Assembly (NCBI GenBank): GCA_946408145.1
Contig: CAMJQX010000023.1
Coordinates: 1 to 12,805 of the forward strand
Length of the DNA stretch: 12,805 nt
Reading direction: 5' to 3'
From: an uncultured Clostridia bacterium
Lineage (GTDB): Bacteria; Bacillota_A; Clostridia; Oscillospirales; Oscillospiraceae
Shown: positions 6,565-12,805 of the stretch, one piece after another
Layout: every line of letters begins with the position of its first letter
How positions within the stretch are numbered: position 1 is the stretch's first letter
Translations under genes and position numbers: made by a program
Notes under the pieces: model-generated
Told to the model about the DNA's origin: nothing
What the model saw: only the letters and a program-made list of their open reading frames with translations
Databases searched by the model: none

Positions 6565-7497
6565 TCAAGCCAAATCACTGCTTCTTTCCACCTGCTGCCT
6601 CACTATCTCGATATAGTCCTGGGCATAGCGGGAGATATAGCTGCCCTTGCGTGTTGCGGCGACAAAATCGGATACCGTGCGCGGCTCGCCGAAGCTGAAG
6701 CAGTCGATCGGCAGGCTTCCCGACCGGTGGCGGAGATGGGATTCGTGAATAAAGGACACGCCATACCCCAATGCGACCAGCTCCATGATCGCAGGCAGGT
6801 TGCCGGTGTACAGGACTTTTTCAAAGCCGATCCCTTCCCTGCGCAGGATGCTGTCCATGATCTGACGGGTCCGCTGCTGGGGGCGCATCATGATGATCTG
6901 CTCGTTCTTCAGCAGGGGAAGTTCCAGCTTCGGATAGGGACTGGCGGGGTTTTCGCGCGCGAAGCGGCCGATCGGGTGATCCTTGCAGGTACAGATCAGC
7001 AGCTCCTCCTGCGCGATGGATTCATAGCGGATCTGCGGATTGAGCTCGCTGGGGCGGGTGTAAAAAGCCACCTCGGCCTGCCCCTCCAGAAGACGGCGGT
7101 CGTTTTCCTCCGAATTCCCCTCAAAGACGTTGACCTTGACGTTGGGGTGCATCTGGTGGAAGATCGGCAGCGTCCCGGGCAGCATGTAGGTGCAGCGCAT
7201 GCTGGCAAAGGCCACGCTCAGCTCGCCCACCTCCCGTTTGATGATGTCCGCCATCTCCGCATCGAGATCGCCCTTGAGAGAGAGGATCTGCGAGGCTTTT
7301 TCCACATAGCGCTCTCCCGCGTGTGTCAGCACATAGCGGTTGCCGACGCGCCGGAACAGCTTGAGACCCAGCTCATCCTCCAGCGAAATCAGAAACTTGC
7401 TCAGTGTCGGCTGACCGACGTAGAGCGATTCGGCTGCCTTGGTGATGTTCCCGTGCTTGGCGATCGCCAGAATATAGGTCAGCTCCCGGAAATCCAT
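6565..7497 (-). CDS. LysR-type transcriptional regulator of the divergent carboxylate operon
   Basis: A 310-residue regulator. The N-terminal winged helix-turn-helix (about residues 1-60) shows the family pattern: FRELTYILAIAKHGNITKAA, then QPTLSKFLISLEDELGLKLF. A LysR substrate-binding domain follows (about 88-300). I chose the ATG at 7497 because AGGA lies 8 bases before it; an in-frame ATG at 7515 has no ribosome binding site. It is transcribed away from the hydratase operon, the usual layout for a LysR activator and its target. The effector is probably a tricarboxylate handled by the neighbours (inference). Matching operator-like boxes lie 25-41 and 135-149 bases upstream of its start codon, so it probably represses itself as well. 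Confidence 0.92.
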   Translation of the reverse strand: MDFRELTYILAIAKHGNITKAAESLYVGQPTLSKFLISLEDELGLKLFRRVGNRYVLTHAGERYVEKASQILSLKGDLDAEMADIIKREVGELSVAFASMRCTYMLPGTLPIFHQMHPNVKVNVFEGNSEENDRRLLEGQAEVAFYTRPSELNPQIRYESIAQEELLICTCKDHPIGRFARENPASPYPKLELPLLKNEQIIMMRPQQRTRQIMDSILRREGIGFEKVLYTGNLPAIMELVALGYGVSFIHESHLRHRSGSLPIDCFSFGEPRTVSDFVAATRKGSYISRYAQDYIEIVRQQVERSSDLA

Positions 7498-7521
7498 ATC
7501 TCTTTTCCTTTCCATGAAAGT

Positions 7522-7538
7522 TATTCTTAAAATGAATA
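7522..7538. promoter_or_regulatory. LysR-type operator box 1 (near the regulator's start)
   Basis: TATTC-N7-GAATA is a dyad with the T-N11-A core typical of LysR sites (T7524, A7536). It lies 25 bases upstream of the regulator start codon, where binding would affect the regulator's own expression. Confidence 0.55.
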
Positions 7539-7631
7539 GCTTTTAATTTTTTTATTACCTCATGAGAAAGCGGCGCCTTTGTGGATAATAAACAAAAGAA
7601 CGGAAAAATCATGGTTTATCTTTACAAAGAT

Positions 7632-7646
7632 ATTCTATCACGGAAT
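7632..7646. promoter_or_regulatory. LysR-type operator box 2 (activation position of the hydratase promoter)
   Basis: ATTC-N7-GAAT has the same arms and spacing as box 1, and T7633-N11-A7645. Its centre (7639) is about 65 bases before the predicted transcription start near 7704, the classic recognition position for LysR activators. A separate 16-bp palindrome, TATCTTTACAAAGATA (7617-7632), touches its left edge. Confidence 0.6.
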
Positions 7647-7668
7647 GAAGACAATGAAAAGCATGAAT

Positions 7669-7697
7669 TTCACATTTTTCTTGTTTCTTGCTATTCT
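7669..7697 (+). promoter_or_regulatory. Promoter of the hydratase-isomerase-permease operon
   Basis: A -35 TTCACA (7669-7674, one mismatch to TTGACA), a 17-base spacer and a -10 TATTCT (7692-7697) predict a start near 7704 and a leader of about 50 bases. The weak -10 suits an activator-dependent promoter. Confidence 0.6.
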
Positions 7698-7710
7698 GTA
7701 AACGGTAAGA
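7697..7710 (+). promoter_or_regulatory. cre-like site (CcpA catabolite repression) over the transcription start
   Basis: TGTAAACGGTAAGA matches the Gram-positive cre consensus TGWNANCGNTNWCA at every fixed position but one (G for C at position 13). It spans the predicted start of transcription, where CcpA binding would repress. No ccpA gene is in the window. Confidence 0.5.
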
Positions 7711-7753
7711 AAGCAAATAACCACCGTATAAAAGGAAAGGACGGACGAATCTC

Positions 7754-10015
7754 ATGGTCAAACTGTATGACTCCGGCGTGTACCTTCTGGGCGGCAAGAC
7801 GCTCGTTCCCGAAAACGAGGCGGTCGGGCTTGACAAGGAAACGGCCCGGAAAGGCACCATCTCCTACGGCATCCTCCAGGCGCACAACCAGAGCGGCGAT
7901 CCGAAAAATCTGAAGATCAAGTACGATGCCATCACCAGCCACGATCTGACCTATGTGGGCATCATCCAGACGGCCCGCGCCTCCGGGCTGGACAGGTTCC
8001 CCCTGCCCTACATCCTGACCTGCTGCCACAACAGCCTCTGCGCGGTCGGCGGCACCATCAACGAGGACGACCACGTCTTCGGCCTCACCGCCTGCCGGAA
8101 GTACGGCGGCATCTTCGTCCCGCCCCACATCGGCGTCATTCACCAGTACATGCGCGAAATGCACGCCGGCTGCGGCAAGATGATCCTCGGCTCCGACTCT
8201 CACACCCGCTATGGCGCCCTGGGCACCATGGCCGTGGGCGAGGGCGGCGGCGAGCTGGTCAAGCAGATCCTCGAGCAGACCTGGGACACCGCCTATCCCG
8301 ACGTGGTGGCCGTGTATCTCGACGGCAAGCCCCGCCCCGGCGTCGGCCCGCAGGACATCGCCATCGCCATTATCACCGCCGTGTTCAAAAACGGCTATGT
8401 GAAGAACAAGGTCATGGAATTCGTCGGCCCCGGCGTCTCCACGATGAGCACCGACTACCGCAACGGCATCGACGTCATGACCACCGAGACCACCTGCCTC
8501 AGCTCCATCTGGCGCACGGACGAGGACACCCGCGCCTTCCTCACCGAGCACGGCCGCGGTGAGGAGAACAAAGAGCTCAACCCCGCCGACACCGCTTACT
8601 ATGACGGCTGCGTGTATGTGGACCTCTCCACCGTGCACAGCATGATCGCCCTGCCCTTCCACCCCTCCAACGGCTTTGAGATCCGCGAGCTGAACGCCAA
8701 CCTGGACGACATCCTCCATCAGGTCGAGGCGGACGCCCAGAAGCTCATCAAGAAGCCCGGCCTGCACCTGAACCTCTGGGAGAAGGTGCGCGACGGCGCT
8801 CTCTGGGCCGATCAGGGCACGATCGGCGGCTGCGCGGGCGGCAACTACTCCAACATCATGGAGGCTGCCTACCTGCTGCGCGGCAAGAGCACCGGCGCCG
8901 GCGAATTCGCTCTGGGCGTGTATCCCAGCAGCCAGGCCGTCATGCTCGACCTGATGCGCAAGGGCGCGCTGACCGATCTGATCGCCGCGGGCGCCACGGT
9001 CCGCACGGCCTTCTGCGGTCCCTGCTTCGGTGCGGGCGACACCCCGGCCCACGGGCAGCTCGCCATCCGCCACACGACCCGCAACTTCCCGAACCGCGAG
9101 GGCTCCAAGCCCGGCAACGGCCAGATCGCGAGCGTCGCGCTGATGGACGCCCGCTCCGTGGCGGCCTCCGCCGCCAACGGCGGCCGGATCACCGCGGCGG
9201 ACGAGCTCGGCTACGAATTTGACTGCCCCGCCTTCTCCTTCGATCCCACGGCCTACGAGCACCGCGTCTACCAGGGCTTCGGCAAGGCCGACGCCAAAGA
9301 GCCGCTGGTCTGCGGCCCCAACATCAAGGACTGGCCGGAGCTGCCGCCCCTCAACGAGAACATGCTCCTGCGCGTCTGCGCCTACATCACCGATCCCGTC
9401 ACCACCACCGACGAGCTGATCCCCTCCGGCGAGACCGGTTCCTTCCGCTCCAACCCCATGGGTCTGGCGGAATTCACGCTCAGCCGCCGCGTGCCCGGCT
9501 ACGTTGCCAAGGCCAAGGCCGTCATGGCAAACGAAAAGGCCCGCAAGGCGGGCGAGTGCCCGGCCGAGGTGGAGGCCGTGCTGGATCAGATCCGCACGAT
9601 CCCCGGCTTTGAGGGCCTGAAGGACGAGAGCGTCGATCTTTCCAGCACCATCTACGCGGTCAAGCCCGGCGACGGCTCCGCCCGCGAGCAGGCCGCCTCC
9701 TGCCAGCGCGTGCTGCTGGGCGGCGCCAACATCACCGTCGAATACGCCACCAAGCGCTACCGCTCGAACCTCATCAACTGGGGCATGGTGCCCTTCGTAA
9801 TGGTGGGCGAGCCCGACTTCGCCGACGACGATTACATCTTCGTCCCGAACATCCGCGCCGCGCTCGACGGCGACATGACGAACATCCCCGCCTACGTGCT
9901 GGGCGAGACGATCCGCCCGCTGACCCTGGCCATCGCGCCGCTGACGGACGAGGAAAAGGAGATCATCCGCTGCGGCAGCCTGATCAACTACAACCGCAAG
10001 CAGAAGAACGCATAA
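7754..10015 (+). CDS. Aconitase-superfamily hydratase (YbhJ-like)
   Basis: A 753-residue cytoplasmic hydro-lyase of the aconitase superfamily, close in length to E. coli YbhJ. Three [4Fe-4S] ligand cysteines are visible: C360 in GGCAGG, and C421 and C424 in CGPC. Other active-site landmarks are DSHT (148-151), RNFPNR (R443 and R448, like R447/R452 of porcine aconitase), and [10 protein letters not shown] (S642, R644), followed by a swivel domain ending near LINWGMVPF. Position 643, the second Ser of the usual GSSRE, is Ala, and a cysteine-rich TCCHNSLC (89-96) is present, so the substrate may differ from citrate. Likely reaction: hydration or dehydration of an aconitate-type acid. AAGGAAAGG lies about 13 bases before the ATG, a rather long gap. 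Codon use is strongly biased to C/G-ending codons, suggesting high expression. First gene of the operon with the PrpF-like isomerase and the permease. Confidence 0.9.
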   Translation: MVKLYDSGVYLLGGKTLVPENEAVGLDKETARKGTISYGILQAHNQSGDPKNLKIKYDAITSHDLTYVGIIQTARASGLDRFPLPYILTCCHNSLCAVGGTINEDDHVFGLTACRKYGGIFVPPHIGVIHQYMREMHAGCGKMILGSDSHTRYGALGTMAVGEGGGELVKQILEQTWDTAYPDVVAVYLDGKPRPGVGPQDIAIAIITAVFKNGYVKNKVMEFVGPGVSTMSTDYRNGIDVMTTETTCLSSIWRTDEDTRAFLTEHGRGEENKELNPADTAYYDGCVYVDLSTVHSMIALPFHPSNGFEIRELNANLDDILHQVEADAQKLIKKPGLHLNLWEKVRDGALWADQGTIGGCAGGNYSNIMEAAYLLRGKSTGAGEFALGVYPSSQAVMLDLMRKGALTDLIAAGATVRTAFCGPCFGAGDTPAHGQLAIRHTTRNFPNREGSKPGNGQIASVALMDARSVAASAANGGRITAADELGYEFDCPAFSFDPTAYEHRVYQGFGKADAKEPLVCGPNIKDWPELPPLNENMLLRVCAYITDPVTTTDELIPSGETGSFRSNPMGLAEFTLSRRVPGYVAKAKAVMANEKARKAGECPAEVEAVLDQIRTIPGFEGLKDESVDLSSTIYAVKPGDGSAREQAASCQRVLLGGANITVEYATKRYRSNLINWGMVPFVMVGEPDFADDDYIFVPNIRAALDGDMTNIPAYVLGETIRPLTLAIAPLTDEEKEIIRCGSLINYNRKQKNA

Positions 10016-10031
10016 GAGAGGAGAAACGAAC

Positions 10032-11177
10032 ATGCCGAAAAACGTGACCAAGCTCCCCGTGACCATCCTCCGCGGCGGCACCAGCAAGGGCGTCTACATC
10101 CTCGAGACCGATCTGCCCGCCGACAAGGCGGAGTGGGAGCCCCTGCTCCTGCGCCTGATGGGCAGCCCCGACAAAAAGCAGATCGACGGCCTGGGCGGCT
10201 CCCAGTCCGTGACCAGCAAGGTCGCCATCGTCAAGAGATCTGACCGGCCCGACGCCGACGTGGACTACACCTTCGCGCAGGTCTCTGTGGACAAGCCCCT
10301 CGTCAGCTACAAGGGCAACTGCGGCAACATCTCCTCCGGCGTCGGCCCCTTCGCCATAGAGAAGGGCCTGGTGGAGCCGAAGGAGGGCCTGACCTCCGTG
10401 CGCATCTATAACACCAACACCGACAAGATCATCGAGGCCGACGTGCACACCACCGACGGCTGCGTGGACTATGACGGCGACTTCGCCATCGCGGGCGTGC
10501 CGGGCACGGCTTCGCCGGTGAAGCTCAAATTCGTCGATCCCGCCGGGACGCTCGGTCACGGCCTGCTGCCGACCGGCAACGCGGTGGACGTGCTGGACGT
10601 GCCGGGCTTCGGCCCGGTCGAGGTCTCCATCGTGGACGCCGCGAACCCCCTGGTCTTCGCCCGCGCGAAGGATCTGGGCCTGACCGGCAAGGAACTCCCC
10701 TCGGCGCTGGACGCCGATGAGGCGAAGCTCGAGCTCCTCGAGAAGGTGCGCGGCCTCGCCGCCGTGAAGCTCGGCCTGATCGATGATTACACCCGCTCCG
10801 CCTGGGACACCCCGGGCATCCCCAAGATGACCTTCGTGGCCGAGGCGGACGATTACGTCACGCCCGACGGCAAGGAGATCAAAAAGGAGCAGATCGATCT
10901 TCTCAGCCACATGATGAGCATGCAGAAGACCCATCCCAGCTATGCCATGACCGGCGCCATGTGCACCGCAGCCGCGGCGGTGGTCCCCGGCAGCATCGTG
11001 CAGCAGGTCCTGCCGAAAGACGTGGACACCCAGTTCATCCGCATCGGCCACCCCGCCGGCGTGCTGGAGTGCGGCGTGGACTACAAGGAAAACGGCGCCT
11101 GCCCCGACATCGACGACACCTTCGGCTTCCGCACCGCGAACCTCCTGATGGAGGGCGTGGCAATCATCCGCAAGTAA
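10032..11177 (+). CDS. PrpF-family aconitate-type cis/trans isomerase (YbhH-like)
   Basis: A 381-residue protein of the PrpF family, with the two-domain diaminopimelate-epimerase-like fold. K63 in TSKVAIV and C97 in GNCGNISSGVG match the two catalytic residues of Shewanella PrpF. ILRGGTSKGVY near the N-terminus and TGAMCTAAAA and HPAGV late in the protein also fit. Known members isomerise 2-methylaconitate or trans-aconitate by proton transfer, or tautomerise 4-oxalomesaconate. With an aconitase-like hydratase before it and citrate lyase nearby, isomerisation of trans- to cis-aconitate is the favoured role (inference). AGAGGAG gives a good ribosome binding site; the gap to the hydratase stop is 16 bases. 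Confidence 0.92.
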   Translation: MPKNVTKLPVTILRGGTSKGVYILETDLPADKAEWEPLLLRLMGSPDKKQIDGLGGSQSVTSKVAIVKRSDRPDADVDYTFAQVSVDKPLVSYKGNCGNISSGVGPFAIEKGLVEPKEGLTSVRIYNTNTDKIIEADVHTTDGCVDYDGDFAIAGVPGTASPVKLKFVDPAGTLGHGLLPTGNAVDVLDVPGFGPVEVSIVDAANPLVFARAKDLGLTGKELPSALDADEAKLELLEKVRGLAAVKLGLIDDYTRSAWDTPGIPKMTFVAEADDYVTPDGKEIKKEQIDLLSHMMSMQKTHPSYAMTGAMCTAAAAVVPGSIVQQVLPKDVDTQFIRIGHPAGVLECGVDYKENGACPDIDDTFGFRTANLLMEGVAIIRK

Positions 11178-11198
11178 GATAGAAAAGGAGAAATCAAC

Positions 11199-12530
11199 AT
11201 GTCTGAAACTGCTCTTGCCATCCTGTCGCTGGTGGTCCTGGCCGTTGTGGTCGCCATCGGCTTCATCAAAAAGGTCAACCTGGGCTTCCTGGCCCTCGGC
11301 GCGGCCTTTATCCTCGGCACGATCGGCGGCATGAAGGCCAAGGCCATCACCGCCGGCTTCGACAGCTCCATGTTCGTGACCCTCGTCGGCGTGACCTTCC
11401 TCTTCGGCATGGCCTCCCAGAACGGCACGCTGGATCTCTTTTCCAAAACAATCGTGGCATTGGTCGGTAAAAGGACCGTGCTGATCCCGGTCCTGATGTT
11501 CTTCCTCTCGGCTTTCATCTCCGCCATCGGCCCCGGCCACATCGCCGCCGGCATCCTGATGACCACCTTTGCGGTGTACCTGGCCTTTGAGATGAAGATC
11601 AACCCCGTGACGACGGCGCTCTTTGCCAAGCTGGGCGCCAACGCAGGCTGCGCCTCACCTTTGTCGCTGACCGGCGTTCTGGCCAAGAGTCTGACCGAGA
11701 AGGAGCTTGAGCGCGTGGTCAGCGGCGAGCTGGCTGATTCGACCGGCACGCTGCTGGGCCAGCTGCAGAACTACAACGTCGCCCATGTCTTCTTCTCCAC
11801 CCTGCTCTCCGGCTTTATCTTCACGCTGATCATCTATATTGCCACCAAGAGCTACAAGGTCAAGGCTGACAACCCCCTCAAGCTCAAGGACATCCCCAAG
11901 TTCAACAAGGCCCAGACCTACACCATCATCGCGATCGTGGCGATGGTCGTGCTGTGCATCGGCTTCCAGTTCGACACCGGTCTGACCGCTTTTGTCGCGG
12001 CCACGGTCCTGATCCTTCTGGGCGCCGCGGACGAGAAGAAGGCCATCAAGGGCGTTCCCTGGGGCACGCTGGTGTTCATCTGCGGCGTCGGCACCCTGAT
12101 CAACGTCATCAACAAGCTCGGCGGCATCTCCATGGTCTCCGATTTCCTCACCGGCCTGATGGGAGCGAAGAGCGCCACCCCGATCCTGGCCGCTACCTCC
12201 GGCATCCTGAGCTGGGTCAGCTCCACCACCGGCGTGGTCATGCCCGCCCTGTTCCCGATCTGCTCCGAGGTCGTCGTGAAGTTCGCCCCCAGCCTCCACT
12301 ACCAGGAGCTGATCGCGGCCGTCACCGCCACCTCCTTTGCCGCGGCCATCAGCCCGCTGTCCACCGGCGGCGCGATCATCATGTCCTCCATCTCGGCCTC
12401 CAAGGAGACTACGAACGAAGAGAACAACAAGATGTTCAAGGACCTGTTCCTGCTGTCCGTGGCGAACGTCGCCATCAACGTGCTGCTCTCGGCCCTGCGC
12501 GTCTTCAGCCTGGGCGGGATCTTCTACTGA
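11199..12530 (+). CDS. Carboxylate permease of the MatC/SLC13 (IT superfamily) type
   Basis: A 443-residue membrane protein with about ten to twelve helices. The N-terminal half matches the MatC_N dicarboxylate carrier pattern: IKKVNLGFLALGAAFILG, GVTFLFGMASQNGTLDL and SAIGPGHIAAG. Its pseudo-repeat in the second half has SSTTGVVMPALFP and AAISPLSTGGA, the two loop regions that bind substrate and cation in this superfamily. A hydrophilic linker lies near residues 165-200. It probably imports a di- or tricarboxylate by cation symport; the neighbours point to aconitate or citrate (inference). AAAGGAG precedes the ATG, 21 bases after the isomerase stop, and a strong terminator follows the stop. 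Confidence 0.9.
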   Translation: MSETALAILSLVVLAVVVAIGFIKKVNLGFLALGAAFILGTIGGMKAKAITAGFDSSMFVTLVGVTFLFGMASQNGTLDLFSKTIVALVGKRTVLIPVLMFFLSAFISAIGPGHIAAGILMTTFAVYLAFEMKINPVTTALFAKLGANAGCASPLSLTGVLAKSLTEKELERVVSGELADSTGTLLGQLQNYNVAHVFFSTLLSGFIFTLIIYIATKSYKVKADNPLKLKDIPKFNKAQTYTIIAIVAMVVLCIGFQFDTGLTAFVAATVLILLGAADEKKAIKGVPWGTLVFICGVGTLINVINKLGGISMVSDFLTGLMGAKSATPILAATSGILSWVSSTTGVVMPALFPICSEVVVKFAPSLHYQELIAAVTATSFAAAISPLSTGGAIIMSSISASKETTNEENNKMFKDLFLLSVANVAINVLLSALRVFSLGGIFY

Positions 12531-12548
12531 TCATCCGAAAGCCCCTTT

Positions 12549-12588
12549 CAGAAGGGCGTTTCCCCGAGGAAACGCCCTTCTGTTTTTT
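12549..12588 (+). terminator. Intrinsic terminator of the hydratase operon
   Basis: A 15-bp perfect stem (12549-12563 with 12568-12582), loop CCGA, followed directly by six T (12583-12588). It separates the permease gene from the citrate lyase transcript. Confidence 0.93.
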
Positions 12589-12609
12589 CCGCTTTCTGTA
12601 AAAAAGAGT

Positions 12610-12638
12610 TTGCTTTGCCCTGTGTTTCATGTTAAGAT
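12610..12638 (+). promoter_or_regulatory. Promoter candidate for the citrate lyase operon
   Basis: TTGCTT (12610-12615), a 17-base spacer and TAAGAT (12633-12638) predict a start near 12645 and a leader of about 43 bases before the TTG start of citD. Confidence 0.5.
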
Positions 12639-12647
12639 GATAACATG
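12628..12647. promoter_or_regulatory. Palindromic operator over the citD promoter -10
   Basis: CATGTTA-N6-TAACATG is a perfect 7-bp inverted repeat covering the predicted -10 and start site. A dimeric repressor binding here would block transcription. The TGTTA/TAACA arms differ from the ATTC/GAAT boxes of the LysR region, so a different regulator is likely. Confidence 0.55.
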
Positions 12648-12687
12648 CTTCAAACGCCAATTTATCACTGAAAAGGAGGAGTGCCGA

Positions 12688-12805
12688 TTGGAGATCAAGA
12701 AGCCGGCCATCGCCGGGACCCTGGAATCCAGTGACGCGCAGGTCGCGGTCGAGCCCGCCGAGGACGGGATCGAGCTGTACCTGGAGAGCAGCGTCATGAA
12801 CCAGT
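12688..12805 (+). CDS. citD: Citrate lyase acyl carrier protein (gamma subunit), 5' part
   Basis: A TTG start at 12688 follows AAAAGGAGGAG (12671-12681), with GGAGG 8 bases before it. Thirty-nine residues are present before the window ends. The product begins MEIKKPAIAGTLESSD and continues to LESSVMNQ, matching CitD (in E. coli: KINQPAVAGTLESGD at the start, then NSSVEKQ). S14 is the serine that carries the phosphoribosyl-dephospho-CoA prosthetic group. CitD shuttles acetyl and citryl groups between CitE and CitF while citrate is cleaved to acetate and oxaloacetate, so citE and citF are expected just downstream. The family is about 90-100 residues, so more than half of the gene lies outside. 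Confidence 0.9.
   Translation, partial: MEIKKPAIAGTLESSDAQVAVEPAEDGIELYLESSVMNQ

Noticed and set aside
6173..6568. 131-codon minus-strand open frame downstream of the LysR gene
   Set aside because: It runs through both strong terminator hairpins, has no clear ribosome binding site and no recognisable motif.
6490..7530. 346-codon plus-strand open frame across the LysR gene
   Set aside because: The opposite strand encodes a full LysR protein with helix-turn-helix and effector domain. This frame has no recognisable domain and starts inside non-coding sequence.
7691..10087. 798-codon open frame on the minus strand across the hydratase
   Set aside because: It is an antisense shadow made by the strong GC codon bias of the hydratase. 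The product is low-complexity Gly/Val/Ala/Asp/His-rich and has no family motifs, while the plus strand has clear aconitase landmarks.
9984..11540. 518-codon minus-strand open frame over the isomerase and permease start
   Set aside because: Antisense shadow of biased codons; it crosses two real genes and an intergenic gap, and its composition is unlike a folded protein.
1..12805. CRISPR arrays, insertion sequences, phage genes or attachment sites
   Set aside because: No spaced direct repeats, transposase or integrase motifs or target-site duplications were seen. The tRNA-Leu 3' end has no visible duplicated copy downstream within the window.

Overview
The window looks like a chromosomal segment from a GC-rich anaerobic Firmicute, most likely a gut or rumen Clostridia/Oscillospiraceae-type bacterium. 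The evidence is strong AGGAGG-like ribosome binding sites, a TTG start, system II cytochrome c maturation genes, a SpoIIE-type phosphatase, a CcpA-like cre site and citrate lyase genes. The assignment is inference from gene content; no taxonomic marker beyond a tRNA is present.

Layout. (1) 1-1900: a membrane-anchored SpoIIE/PP2C-family phosphatase with an extracytoplasmic sensor region, then a translationally coupled 45-residue basic protein, closed by a 38-bp perfect palindrome that acts as terminator. (2) 2025-2190: tRNA-Leu(UAA) with its own promoter and a terminator whose stem begins inside the CCA end. (3) 2424-6370: an extracytoplasmic electron-transfer operon. It holds an exported protein joining a three-haem cytochrome c part to a sulfite-oxidase-like molybdenum domain, followed by ResB and CcsA, the two halves of the system II haem ligation machine. 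A 13-bp hairpin without a U-tract separates the cytochrome gene from its maturation genes. (4) 6565-12590: a divergent carboxylate catabolism locus. A LysR-type regulator faces an operon of aconitase-superfamily hydratase, PrpF-family isomerase and MatC/SLC13-type carboxylate permease. The intergenic region carries two matching ATTC-N7-GAAT boxes, a good promoter and a cre-like site. (5) 12610-12805: a second promoter with a palindromic operator, then the start of citD (citrate lyase acyl carrier protein), cut off by the window edge.

How the parts may work together. The hydratase, PrpF-like protein, permease and LysR regulator have the same gene content as the uncharacterised E. coli ybhD-ybhHIJ cluster. 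The adjacent citrate lyase gene suggests a use: import of a tricarboxylate such as trans-aconitate, isomerisation to cis-aconitate by the PrpF-like enzyme, hydration to citrate, and cleavage to acetate and oxaloacetate. This is a hypothesis from family knowledge and gene order. The cytochrome/molybdenum protein with dedicated ResB/CcsA suggests anaerobic respiration or electron disposal at the cell surface, with an unknown substrate.
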